Of a DNA stretch of 64,000 nucleotides, positions 37,830 through 46,884 are shown in pieces. Origin of the DNA: Catenibacillus scindens (GTDB taxonomy: Bacteria > Bacillota > Clostridia > Lachnospirales > Lachnospiraceae); contig NZ_JACHFW010000012.1 in assembly GCF_014202115.1 (NCBI RefSeq), positions 47,971-111,970 on the forward strand. The letters are read 5' to 3'. A program made the position numbers and the translations under genes. The notes beneath the pieces were generated by a model. That model made no database searches and was not told the origin of the DNA. It saw only the letters and a list, made by a program, of their open reading frames with translations. Numbering within the stretch: position 1 is the first letter of the stretch; every line of letters begins with the position of its first letter.

Positions 37830-38777
37830 TTATTTATTTCCCTCAGCTAACATTTTCATAAGCTTCTCAAAGTCTGGCTCATGTTCCGCCGATTCCGGCG
37901 CAAATAGATGGGTCAGAAATGTTTTTGCCATGGGAACCCAGGCCGAGCAGGAGAGAGCTTTGTCCTGACGGTATTCGTCGGCGAGATACCGCCCCAGGGA
38001 GAAACCGTGGCCGCCTCTTTGGAAAACATGGACTTCGTAGGGGATTTGCTCCTCATGACATTTTTTTGCCATATCAAGGGTCTGAACCGCGGGAATGGCC
38101 GGATCATCAATAGCTGCCGCCAGGAACAGAGGCGGTGTCATGGAAGATACCTGACAGATGGGACTGTACCGCTCAAGCTGTTCCTTTGACGGATTTTTCT
38201 GACCAAAGATACATTGGATGCCGTCAGGGCCCGCGTTTATTCCATCAGGCGCGGGATGTTCATTTTGATACCGGAGCAGCGCCTTAAAATCATAAATGCC
38301 GTAGATCAGCAGCGCTGCGGAAATTTCAAGGTCACAAGCAGCGGCATTTAATTTCTTTAACATATGATCCTGGTGGTATGTAGTGGCATATAAAGCACAT
38401 ATACAGGCACCGGCGGAAAATCCCACAATGGTGATCTTATCCGGGTCTGTTTTCCACTCATCGGCGTGCTGGCGGATCATTAAAATGGCTTTTCCCAGAT
38501 CGTACATCTGGGAGGGAAAGAGGACGTCCTCTTTTTTGCTGCGGTCAGCGCTGCTGTACTGCAGGACAAAGGCGTTATATCCGTCGCTGGCAAAAGACAT
38601 GGCCACATGGTCGCCTCCGTCTCCGTCCCTGGAGCATTCTATAAATCCGCCGCCGGAGCAGCAGATGATGGCCGGCCGTTTGTTTTTTGAGGCAAAAATA
38701 TGATCCGATGTATGGATGAATACCGTCAGTGTCACGTCATGACGCCCCGGCCATAACTCGTAGGTTTTGATCAGCAT
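37830..38777 (-). CDS. Alpha/beta hydrolase, BD-FAE/acetylxylan esterase-like
   Basis: A 315-residue hydrolase. The oxyanion-hole segment is CSGGGF, the nucleophile elbow is VGFSAGACI, and the likely Asp and His are in AIDDPAIPA and GGHGFSLG. It resembles esterases that remove acetyl or feruloyl groups from plant sugars, which would suit the surrounding glycoside genes. I place the start at 38777, preceded by AAAGGGGAG; the open frame runs 84 codons further but that part looks non-coding. It is divergent from the AraC-GH39 gene at 39083, and the 305 bases between them are A+T-rich without a clear operator. Confidence 0.85.
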   Translation of the reverse strand: MLIKTYELWPGRHDVTLTVFIHTSDHIFASKNKRPAIICCSGGGFIECSRDGDGGDHVAMSFASDGYNAFVLQYSSADRSKKEDVLFPSQMYDLGKAILMIRQHADEWKTDPDKITIVGFSAGACICALYATTYHQDHMLKKLNAAACDLEISAALLIYGIYDFKALLRYQNEHPAPDGINAGPDGIQCIFGQKNPSKEQLERYSPICQVSSMTPPLFLAAAIDDPAIPAVQTLDMAKKCHEEQIPYEVHVFQRGGHGFSLGRYLADEYRQDKALSCSAWVPMAKTFLTHLFAPESAEHEPDFEKLMKMLAEGNK

Positions 38778-39082
38778 GTTGTAAACTCCCCTTTCACATG
38801 ATCTTAAATGATTATAAAAAAAATCCGGGCGCGGATATAGGCGGGGAAATGTCTCATGATTAAAAATAAATATATTTTTATTGAACTGAAAATAAAAAAG
38901 CAAATACAGATCAAAAATACAATAATATAGATATTGATTTTTTGCGGTTTCAGGATTTAAAATGTTTATAACATCCTCCGGGAGATGCGCAGGATTTTTA
39001 CAAGGAGAGATCTGACCTTTGAGCAGCAAAAATCGGCGCGGGAAACATCATAATAAAGGAACAGGATGAAAGGCGGGGTTTT

Positions 39083-41473
39083 ATGGAACAAGAGTATGGC
39101 GTGAAAACAATGATCGCCCAGCGGTCAGGCATTTGGAAAAGTTTATATGCAAAGTATCATCTGGCAATGGTTTTGCAGGGAAATATCCGGCTGCGGTTTG
39201 GGGAACAGAATTTTTATCTCAGTGAAAAAGACGTTATCATCTTTGTGCCCGGAGATCAGGCGGAGTACTTTGGCGGCAGGAAAAGTCTCCTGATCGAGAC
39301 GGAGATGGACGCGGCCTTTCTTGAGAGCAGGATTCCGGTACATGAGGGACATTTTATCTGCAATTCGTCTGTGGATCAGCAGCATGACTACGCGCCCCTT
39401 CAAAGGCTTATGGTGAAAATGGCGCTGGCATTGACAAAAGGCAATGATATGTCACAGACTTACTATGAATCCCTCGCCTATATGCTGGTATATCATCTTG
39501 GAAGCAATTATTTTGAAAAAACGATTGTAAATATTGAAAATGTCAGCGAGAAATACGCGGATCGGATCAATGAGATCCTTCTTTATATCCGGCAAAATTA
39601 CGGGAAAGGGATCACATTAAGCGCCATGGCCCGGCACATGCGCTGGTCATCTTCCTATTTATCCCGTTTTTTCAAAAATGTATTTAAAGAGAATTTTGTT
39701 GACTATCTGAAAAGGTACCGTCTTGAGCGTTCCGTACATCAACTGCTTTACACGAAAGAAAGTGTCTCATATATTGCCATGGACTGCGGATTTCCCAACG
39801 CCAGCGCCTATATTCAGGACTTTAGAGCGTATTATGGGGAGACGCCGGGAAATTACCGGAAGAAATACAGTATCCAGAAGGAATTTTCCCGGCCTATGGG
39901 AAAGGAAGATCTGTCAGAGAATGCGGTATCTTTTCTTGAAAAAATGACAAAAGATCTGGAAACGGATACAGAGCTGATCATGGATGGACGTCAGGAGTGC
40001 CATTATATGGCTGATGTGGACAGTGAGGAAAAATTAGTTGTTCCGGTGTGGAAAACCGGGATCAGTGTGGCCGCAGCTTCTTATATGCCCTTTGCGGATA
40101 TTGCCGATGAAATTAAGGAGGCGCAAAAAGATATTGGCTTTATCTATGGACGGATTTCTTTTTTGATGACCAATACCTTTATCTACAATCCGGAAAATGA
40201 CAGCTATAATTTTTATTATTTTACCCGCATGATCCAGGCGTTGAGGAAAGACGGGATGATCCCTTATCTGGATATTAATTATGCCTGTACCAATGTGCCG
40301 GTGAAGGGTAAAAACTATATCATCGACGCCGGGGAGTTTCTAAGATGCCTTGAGGCACTTCTTCTTTACAGCGCCAATGTCTTTGGTATCGGGGAGATGG
40401 AGAAGTGGATTTATGACATTGGTATTGTTTTTCATTTTACTACCCATAATTGTGAGGATCCGGATGCTTTTGCGGAGAGATTCGCGGGGGCTTACCGGCT
40501 GATCAAAAGAATTGTTCCGGGAGCCAGGGTGGGGGGATTTGATGTCTCTGCGGTCTTTATGGCGGATCACTGTGAGCTGATTTTAAACAGGCTGGCGCAA
40601 AAAAAGATCGTTCCGGATTTTATTTCTGTGAATATATTTCCCTATGTGTCTTTGGAAAATAATGGATATATTAATTATGCTTATGCATCTGGCGATGGCT
40701 TTTTGAAAAAATACGTGGAAAATTTTAAAGGAATGATCAGGCGCTGCTGCCAGCCGGGAGATAAAATACCGGAATTTTTTGTCAGCGCTGTGGGAACCAC
40801 TCTCATGCACCGCCATTATCTCAATGATACATGCTATCAATCTGCCTTTGTTGCTAAAATGGTCATAGATCTTGTGGAGGATGTAGATCTTCTGTGCTAT
40901 TATCAGCTTTCCGACATGAATTTTTCAGGGGCGGAAGATCAGCGGCTCCTTGGCGGGCGAAACGGCCTGGTGGCCCAGTTTGGTATTCACAAGCCGGGAT
41001 ATCTGATTTTTATGCTCATGTCCGCCATGTCCAACCGTCTCATTGCCAGAGGGGCCGACTATATGATCACCAAAGGGGATCATGACACTTATAATATTCT
41101 GCTTTGCAATCCGGTGAAGATCAGCGGGGAGTGGTGTCTGAAAATTAATGAAAACACGTCGTTGTCCAACGCCTATACCATCTATGAACCGGGGGAGTCA
41201 AAAAGTATTTTTATCACTCTGAATCATGTTAATGACGGCGATTACCGGATCATCAGCTATCATGTGAACCGGGAAAACGGCAGTCTGTTTGATGAGTGGG
41301 AAAAGACAGGATTTTGGGAAAATCCGGGCATCCACGAACTGGATTATCTCAGACAGGCCATCCACCCCAAAAGAAACTGTTCAATGCGAAGCAGTGTCAA
41401 TGGACAGCTTAACTTCCATATCCATGTGCAGCCTTTTGAGGTGGTGATGATCGAAGTGGTGAGGATGGTATGA
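39083..41473 (+). CDS. AraC regulator fused to a GH39-like sensor domain (copy 2)
   Basis: Also 796 residues, with the same order: cupin-like sensing domain (about 1-100), AraC DNA-binding domain (about 165-270; ITLSAMARHMRWSSSYLSR and VSYIAMDCGFPNASAYIQDF), and a GH39-like barrel to the end. Here neither catalytic position survives: the acid/base region reads WIYDIGIVFHF and the place of the nucleophile reads FFVSAVGTT. So this barrel must be a ligand sensor or structural domain. The gene is divergent from the esterase, its probable target. The ATG has a weak GGCGGGG site. Confidence 0.83.
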   Translation: MEQEYGVKTMIAQRSGIWKSLYAKYHLAMVLQGNIRLRFGEQNFYLSEKDVIIFVPGDQAEYFGGRKSLLIETEMDAAFLESRIPVHEGHFICNSSVDQQHDYAPLQRLMVKMALALTKGNDMSQTYYESLAYMLVYHLGSNYFEKTIVNIENVSEKYADRINEILLYIRQNYGKGITLSAMARHMRWSSSYLSRFFKNVFKENFVDYLKRYRLERSVHQLLYTKESVSYIAMDCGFPNASAYIQDFRAYYGETPGNYRKKYSIQKEFSRPMGKEDLSENAVSFLEKMTKDLETDTELIMDGRQECHYMADVDSEEKLVVPVWKTGISVAAASYMPFADIADEIKEAQKDIGFIYGRISFLMTNTFIYNPENDSYNFYYFTRMIQALRKDGMIPYLDINYACTNVPVKGKNYIIDAGEFLRCLEALLLYSANVFGIGEMEKWIYDIGIVFHFTTHNCEDPDAFAERFAGAYRLIKRIVPGARVGGFDVSAVFMADHCELILNRLAQKKIVPDFISVNIFPYVSLENNGYINYAYASGDGFLKKYVENFKGMIRRCCQPGDKIPEFFVSAVGTTLMHRHYLNDTCYQSAFVAKMVIDLVEDVDLLCYYQLSDMNFSGAEDQRLLGGRNGLVAQFGIHKPGYLIFMLMSAMSNRLIARGADYMITKGDHDTYNILLCNPVKISGEWCLKINENTSLSNAYTIYEPGESKSIFITLNHVNDGDYRIISYHVNRENGSLFDEWEKTGFWENPGIHELDYLRQAIHPKRNCSMRSSVNGQLNFHIHVQPFEVVMIEVVRMV

Positions 41474-41478
41474 GATTT

Positions 41479-42396
41479 TCAGCCGCCCAATTCCACCATT
41501 TTCCTGATACATTTTCCTGCGCCTTCCATAACGTTATCGGGAAGAATAATTTCCTCGCCGCCGGCGCCTTTGAGGCAGTTGTACACATCCATCAGTGTGG
41601 TGAGCTGCATATCCATACAGGACAGGGCGGAAGATAAGGGGTAAAAGCGGCGCTGTGGATACTCAAACTGGAGATGTTCCACAATGCTGTTTTCTGTGCC
41701 GATAATAAAATCATGGTTGTCTGATTTGCGTACATAATCCATGATGCCGGTGGTGGAGCCTACGTAATCGGCCAGGTCGGTGACTTGTGGGCGGCACTCC
41801 GGATGTACAAGGAGCAGGGCGCCGGGATGGCGCTCCTTAGCCAGGATCACATCATCGCGGACAGCCACTTTGTGCCGCGGACATCCCCCGTCGAAGAAGG
41901 CGAACTGCTTTTGGGGGAGCTTGGAAGCTACATAGTGTCCAAGGTTAGGGTCCGGGATAAACAGGATCTTATCGGTGTCCAGGGCGGCGCAGATCTTGAC
42001 GGCGCTGGCGGAAGTGACGCATACATCGCAGCCGGTTTTTAATTCCGATGTGGTGTTGATATAAGCCACAGTGTCGTATCCCGGATACTGCGCTTTTAAA
42101 GCTTTAAGATCGTCAAGACCAAGCTGCTCGGCCATAGGACATCCGGCCATGGGGTTGGCCAGCCATACCTTCTTGTCCGGTGATAAGATCTTGCAGGTTT
42201 CCGCCATAAAGCGGACGCCGCACATGATCACCCCCTGGTTTGAGGTTTTCGCGGCCTGGACGCTGAGTCCATAGGAATCTCCTGTGTAGTCGGCGATCTC
42301 CAGAATGGACTGCTTCTGGTAAGCGTGGGCCAGAATGCATATATCTTTTTCTTTTTTCAGACGGAGGATCTCCTCCTGTATTTCATGTACAGTCAT
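41479..42396 (-). CDS. nadA: Quinolinate synthase
   Basis: A 305-residue NadA, which joins iminoaspartate and dihydroxyacetone phosphate to form quinolinate using a 4Fe-4S cluster. Cluster ligands are likely Cys86 (AGCPMAE), the cysteine of HPECRPQV, and the cysteine of ALSCMDMQ. The opening ILAHAYQKQSILEIADYTGDS is highly typical. It is the last gene of a nadB-nadC-niaR-nadA operon. The stop lies five bases from the stop of the converging AraC gene. Confidence 0.95.
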   Translation of the reverse strand: MTVHEIQEEILRLKKEKDICILAHAYQKQSILEIADYTGDSYGLSVQAAKTSNQGVIMCGVRFMAETCKILSPDKKVWLANPMAGCPMAEQLGLDDLKALKAQYPGYDTVAYINTTSELKTGCDVCVTSASAVKICAALDTDKILFIPDPNLGHYVASKLPQKQFAFFDGGCPRHKVAVRDDVILAKERHPGALLLVHPECRPQVTDLADYVGSTTGIMDYVRKSDNHDFIIGTENSIVEHLQFEYPQRRFYPLSSALSCMDMQLTTLMDVYNCLKGAGGEEIILPDNVMEGAGKCIRKMVELGG

Positions 42397-42411
42397 GTAA
42401 TTTCCCTCTCT

Positions 42412-42945
42412 TTACATATTTTCTGTTTCCCAGGGCTGGAGCGGGGCCAGAAAGCCGGCCTGATTTAACTGCTCCTCGATGAGATCCAGCCTTTCAGGGC
42501 TGGAAGCCTCCACAAGATGATAGTGGTACCCGGAAGTGGCCGTACTCAGGACAGAGGAACGGCTGCTGTTAATGGCGTTGACAAATTCCAGGACATCCTG
42601 GCGTGAGCGGATATCCATTTCAGCGGTGACCCGCCCGTAGACTCGGTGGCTTATGCTGACGTTTTTTACCCGACCGCCGCAGTCAACGATAATATTTAGT
42701 TCATCCGCAGCCTGTTCCTGGCGGTGGCGCACTTTAAATTCACGTGTATAAGCGGATTCCTGCTGCAGGGTGTATCCCCTGGCTGTAGCCAGGATTCCAG
42801 GTGTGGACGCCCGGATAACAGCCATATCCTGAACAATGACCTGGCGGCTGACGCCGAAATGGGCGGCCAGATTTTTGGCTGCAATGGGAACGTCGGATTT
42901 TTTTAAAATGTTTAAAATTTCATTGCGGCGCTGTGATGTATTCAT
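42412..42945 (-). CDS. niaR: Niacin-responsive NAD biosynthesis repressor (YrxA/NiaR type, 3H domain)
   Basis: A 177-residue regulator. The N-terminal HTH (NEILNILKKSDVPIAAKNLA, then FGVSRQVIVQDMAVIR) is followed by the 3H domain, named for its conserved histidines (KVRHRQ, SISHRVYGRV, YHYHLVEA). In Bacillus and clostridia this protein represses NAD synthesis genes when niacin is present. Its place between nadC and nadA supports that role. A candidate operator lies before nadB. Confidence 0.93.
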   Translation of the reverse strand: MNTSQRRNEILNILKKSDVPIAAKNLAAHFGVSRQVIVQDMAVIRASTPGILATARGYTLQQESAYTREFKVRHRQEQAADELNIIVDCGGRVKNVSISHRVYGRVTAEMDIRSRQDVLEFVNAINSSRSSVLSTATSGYHYHLVEASSPERLDLIEEQLNQAGFLAPLQPWETENM

Positions 42946-42989
42946 GCGATGCTTTCTCCTCTCATGAAACGATTAACGGCGGTTTATCT

Positions 42990-43856
42990 TTAGTCAGACA
43001 GCGGTTCAGTGGCGTGGAGATGTTTCATGGAAATATCAAGGATCGGTGCGGAATGGGTCAGGGCGCCGCTGGACACATAGTCGATGCCAATATTTTTTAG
43101 CTGTTCAATACTTTTCCGGGTGACATTGCCGGAACACTCGGTTTTGGCCCGCCCGTTAATAAGGACTACAGCCTGGCGCATCATGTCTGGCGTCATGTTG
43201 TCCAGCATGATAATGTCCGCGCCGGCTTCTACAGCTTCCGCTACTTGTTCCAGCGTCTCTGTCTCAACTTCGATCTTGCGGACAAAAGGCGCATACTGGC
43301 GGGCCATTTTCACGGCTTTTGTAATACTTCCGGCGGCGCCGATGTGATTGTCTTTAAGGAGAACGCCGTCGGACAGGTTATAGCGGTGATTGCAGGCGCC
43401 GCCAACTTTTACAGCATATTTCTCGAAAATACGGCAGTTTGGCGTTGTCTTTCTTGTATCAAGAAGAGTAATGCCTGTTCCTTCAAGCATTTTCACCATC
43501 TGTCGCGTGTATGTGGCAATGCCGCTCATGCGCTGGAGATAGTTTAACGCCACCCGTTCTCCCGATAAAAGCACCCGGATATCCCCGGTGACAGTTGCCA
43601 GAAGCTGCCCGTTTTTGACTTCATCGCCGTCTTTGCACGTAAAAGCGATCTGGGTTTGCTCATCCAGTAAAGTGAATACTCTGGCAAAAACATTTAACCC
43701 GGCGATAATGCCGTCAGACTTGGCGATCAGGTCTACGGTGCCTTTCTGATAGCCCGGCATAACCGCATTTGTAGATACATCCTCGCTAGTAATATCTTCC
43801 TGGAGGGCCATCATGATCAGTTGGTCTCCGTTCATTTTCATTGTTATATTATTCAT
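42990..43856 (-). CDS. nadC: Nicotinate-nucleotide pyrophosphorylase (carboxylating)
   Basis: A 288-residue NadC, which turns quinolinate and PRPP into nicotinate mononucleotide. Typical motifs are ALQEDITSEDVST at the start, LNYLQRMSGIATYTR, LLDTRKTTPNCRIFEKYAVKVG (catalytic Arg, Lys), HRYNLSDGVLLKDNH and the barrel segment GADIIMLDNM. AGAAAGGA precedes the ATG. It lies between nadB and niaR. Confidence 0.96.
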   Translation of the reverse strand: MNNITMKMNGDQLIMMALQEDITSEDVSTNAVMPGYQKGTVDLIAKSDGIIAGLNVFARVFTLLDEQTQIAFTCKDGDEVKNGQLLATVTGDIRVLLSGERVALNYLQRMSGIATYTRQMVKMLEGTGITLLDTRKTTPNCRIFEKYAVKVGGACNHRYNLSDGVLLKDNHIGAAGSITKAVKMARQYAPFVRKIEVETETLEQVAEAVEAGADIIMLDNMTPDMMRQAVVLINGRAKTECSGNVTRKSIEQLKNIGIDYVSSGALTHSAPILDISMKHLHATEPLSD

Positions 43857-43928
43857 AGAATTTTTCCTTTCTGTAAAATGTTATGATGAGTTGCCCGACA
43901 AATGACATGAGACACGGATTGCTCTGGT

Positions 43929-45221
43929 TTATGCCGTCTCTTCGTTTTTCATTCCCTCAATAGCCTCAAGAATATGGCTGCGGTATGTGGCAAAAAGGGT
44001 TTCCCGGTCGGGATATATATTTTTGGACACCGGTCCGGCGGGACAAGGCGCGTGTCCGCTGCCAAAGAGTATATCATCCGCGGCTCTCTGAGCAAATACT
44101 AAAGATTCCAGGAGAGAGTTGCTGGCAAGACGGTTTTTTCCGTGGACGCCGTTACAGCTTGTCTCGCCGCAGGCGTACAGCCCGGCCATGGACGTCCGGC
44201 TGGAAAGATCTACCTTTATGCCGCCCATAAAATAATGCTGGGCAGGAACTACAGGGATAGGCTCTTTAAGAACATCGAAGCCTTCCTCAAGGCACCGTTG
44301 ATAAATATTTGGAAAATGGGTCAGTATAGTTTCTTTTCCAAGCGGCCGCATATCCTCCCAGACAAATTCTGTGTGATCCTTCTCCATCTGTGCCCATATA
44401 GCCTCGCTTAAAAGATCTCTGGGCTGAAGCTCATTGGTAAAGCGCTGACCGTGTTTATCATATAAAAGAGCGCCTTCGCCCCGGACGGATTCGGATATGA
44501 GAAAGCGCCGTCCGGGCTTTTTAGAATACAGGGTTGTAGGATGGATCTGGATGTAGTCCAGATGTTCCACCGCAATGTTGTGTTTTAAGGCAATGGCCAG
44601 AGCGTCCCCGGTAATATGGGGAAAATTGGTGGAATTTTTGTAAAGTCCGCCCAGCCCTCCGCAGGCCAGGACAACATTGTCTGAAAAAATGGTGTCGATC
44701 CGGTCATGGTCGTCCATAATGACAATGCCTCCGCAGATGTTGTCTTTGACAATAAGGTCGATCATCGTTGTGTTTTCAAGGATCGTCACATTTTTTTTGC
44801 AACGTACCCCGTCCAGCAGCGTCTGAGTGATTTCACGCCCGGTCACGTCCTCATGAAACAATATCCTTGGGCGGGAGTGTGCGCCCTCCCTGGTAAAGTC
44901 CAGACGCCCTTCACCGTCTCTGGCAAAACGTACGCCCCGGGCTACAAGATCCCGGATAATACTGTTGGAGCTGCGGATCATGAGATCTACCGCTCTTTCG
45001 TCATTTTCGTAATGACCGGCTTTCATCGTGTCCGCGAAGTAATTATCATAGTCATCTTCTCCGCAGAGCATGCAGATGCCTCCTTGAGCCAGAAATGAAT
45101 CGGATTCGTCCGCTTTCTGCTTGGAGATGATCAGCGTCCGGATACGATCGGGAAGATTCAGGGCACAGTAGAGTCCGGCGGCTCCGGTACCCACAATGAT
45201 AACATCATAACGTTCATTCAT
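43929..45221 (-). CDS. nadB: L-aspartate oxidase
   Basis: NadB oxidises L-aspartate to iminoaspartate with FAD, the first step of NAD synthesis. The FAD-binding Rossmann motif VIIVGTGAAGLYCALNLP opens the protein; HSRPRILFHEDVTG and GGIKVDLSSRTSMAGLYACGE are family motifs. About 430 residues; the C-terminal helical domain of long NadB forms (540 residues) is absent, as in many clostridia. I prefer the ATG at 45221, nine bases after GAGG; a GTG at 45239 is also in frame. A consensus promoter with a candidate operator lies 37 bases upstream. Confidence 0.94.
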   Translation of the reverse strand: MNERYDVIIVGTGAAGLYCALNLPDRIRTLIISKQKADESDSFLAQGGICMLCGEDDYDNYFADTMKAGHYENDERAVDLMIRSSNSIIRDLVARGVRFARDGEGRLDFTREGAHSRPRILFHEDVTGREITQTLLDGVRCKKNVTILENTTMIDLIVKDNICGGIVIMDDHDRIDTIFSDNVVLACGGLGGLYKNSTNFPHITGDALAIALKHNIAVEHLDYIQIHPTTLYSKKPGRRFLISESVRGEGALLYDKHGQRFTNELQPRDLLSEAIWAQMEKDHTEFVWEDMRPLGKETILTHFPNIYQRCLEEGFDVLKEPIPVVPAQHYFMGGIKVDLSSRTSMAGLYACGETSCNGVHGKNRLASNSLLESLVFAQRAADDILFGSGHAPCPAGPVSKNIYPDRETLFATYRSHILEAIEGMKNEETA

Positions 45222-45257
45222 TTCCATCATCCTCGTCACAGTAAAATAATTTTTGTT

Positions 45258-45291
45258 ATTATACTACCGGACAAGATAGGTGTCAAGACAC
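45258..45291 (-). promoter_or_regulatory. nadB operon promoter with candidate NiaR operator
   Basis: On the minus strand TTGACA (45286-45281) and TATAAT (45263-45258) are 17 bp apart, a consensus promoter. The -35 box lies inside the inverted repeat GTGTC-AA-GACAC (45280-45291). An operator overlapping the -35 box is expected for repression by NiaR, coded in the same operon. Confidence 0.75.
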
Positions 45292-45314
45292 ATGTTAAAG
45301 AAAAGTGTCATATA

Positions 45315-45358
45315 AGTAACAGTTCATCCCGCCCATCCCTGATGGCTGAACTGTTACT
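45315..45358. repeat. Dispersed palindromic repeat
   Basis: AGTAACAGTTCATCC (45315-45329) and GGCTGAACTGTTACT (45344-45358) form a near-perfect inverted repeat. The centre matches the reverse strand of the copy at 4056-4098. Confidence 0.75.
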
Positions 45359-45477
45359 CATATAAAGAAAAGTTATAACTTTTTCCGGAAATCATTATTA
45401 GACATTTGAAGATTCAGCGTTTATAATTTTTCTACAAACAAAGAGGTATATTTTGTCATAAGTAGAGGAGTGAACAA

Positions 45478-46314
45478 ATGATGAAAACACAGTTTACAAC
45501 AGAAGAAAAATACGCGAAGGCGTATCTGGAACTTACTCAATCGGTGTGCTGTACGGGAGAGGTTTACCCGGAACGTTTTAAAAAGATCATGTGGCAGAAC
45601 AGAGGAACGGCGGCAATGTTTGGTCCATTTTCCATGCCGGAGGACGGCCTTGAGCTTAAAAATCCGCTGATCGTTGCCGTTGGGGACAGTGTTACGGCGG
45701 GGCATTTTGAGCCGCTGATCACCCCGGAAGAGATGGAGCGGCGGTTTAAAGCGGGGATTGTTAATCCGGACGAGCCTGGGGAGGTTACTGATGTTTTATC
45801 CAGCTATGTGGATCGTTTTCGTCAAAAACTTGTGGAAAAGTATGAGCAGACATCAGTCAGCGTCATCAATTCCGGCATTGCCGGAGATACTATTCTCGGC
45901 ATTGAGCGCCGTCTGGACCGGGACGTCCTTCGCTATCAGCCGGATCTTGTGATCGTCAACGCCTCGTTAAACTGGAGGGAGGACTGTGGAAGTAATGAGG
46001 ACTATTACACCGCGTTGAAGGCAGTGACCAGCCGTATTAAAAATGAGACCCGTGCGGATATTATTTTGATGACGCCAAATACAGCCCTGCCTACGCCTTT
46101 TGATCATCCTCACTCTACATTGGATGAGCGGGTGGAGATCATAAGGCAGGTGGCAAAAGAGCTTTCCGTGTGCCTGGCAGATCTCTACAAAGTGTGGAAC
46201 GCCTATATTGATGCCGGATATCCGGTAGAGGCCCTTTTGGCCAACGGCGCCAACCATCCGTCTGCGGTGGGGCATGAGGGCTTTGCTATCGGCCTTATGC
46301 AGTTGTTTAAGTAA
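45478..46314 (+). CDS. SGNH/GDSL-family hydrolase
   Basis: A 278-residue esterase-like protein. The four SGNH blocks are seen: VGDSVTAGH with the nucleophilic Ser, NSGIAGDTI with the oxyanion Gly, NASLNW with Asn, and the Asn-His pair in GANHPSAVGHEGFA. The first 60 residues are an extra helical region. Such enzymes deacetylate sugars or hydrolyse esters. There is no signal peptide, so it acts in the cytoplasm. GAGGAGTG precedes the start. Confidence 0.88.
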   Translation: MMKTQFTTEEKYAKAYLELTQSVCCTGEVYPERFKKIMWQNRGTAAMFGPFSMPEDGLELKNPLIVAVGDSVTAGHFEPLITPEEMERRFKAGIVNPDEPGEVTDVLSSYVDRFRQKLVEKYEQTSVSVINSGIAGDTILGIERRLDRDVLRYQPDLVIVNASLNWREDCGSNEDYYTALKAVTSRIKNETRADIILMTPNTALPTPFDHPHSTLDERVEIIRQVAKELSVCLADLYKVWNAYIDAGYPVEALLANGANHPSAVGHEGFAIGLMQLFK

Positions 46315-46462
46315 AAGAGTGCTGTGGAAAAATGCTCCCAGGCAGATGCAGGCGCCGCGTCTGTACGCCGTGCCTGCCTGTCCACGGCCATTACAATGAC
46401 TCGCAGCAGTTTGTAGCTGACGCAATGGCTACTGCCGTGTTTTGCGCTCAACAGGGTAACGG

Positions 46463-46882
46463 TCAGATCCTTTTAGACAAAAATAATTCCATAGGCTGTT
46501 CAAATCCCGGAATGTCTATAACAAGCCCACCGCAATCCTTATATCCAAGTTTTCTGTAAAAATGCTGTGCTTCTTCATCCACCTGTGTGGATGTCAAGAC
46601 CATACCATATCCCTGTGATTTCATATCATTTTCCCAATATTCCATAAGTTTTCTTCCATACCCCTTTTGGCGGCAGCCAAAATCAATAAATAACATTGTG
46701 CAGAAGGGGGTGTTATCCCAAAAAAGATTATATCTGAGCAAACCGACAGGTGTGTGGTTATCCAGCAAAACATAGCCTCTTTTGCCATTCACTTTATTTT
46801 CAAATTCCTGTTCCGGCAAATGTCTGTCAAGGCTATACCAAAATGTTTTATCACATATTTGAACATATCTGATTTCTATCAT
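46463..46882 (-). CDS. GNAT family N-acetyltransferase
   Basis: A 139-residue acetyltransferase. The acetyl-CoA loop is visible as RQKGYGRKLMEYWE, followed by MVLTSTQVDEEAQHFYRKLGYKD. An acceptor substrate cannot be named. I use the ATG at 46882 with GGAGG upstream. The LysR gene is immediately upstream on the same strand, ending two bases before the start, so both are co-transcribed. Confidence 0.88.
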   Translation of the reverse strand: MIEIRYVQICDKTFWYSLDRHLPEQEFENKVNGKRGYVLLDNHTPVGLLRYNLFWDNTPFCTMLFIDFGCRQKGYGRKLMEYWENDMKSQGYGMVLTSTQVDEEAQHFYRKLGYKDCGGLVIDIPGFEQPMELFLSKRI

Positions 46883-46884
46883 GA

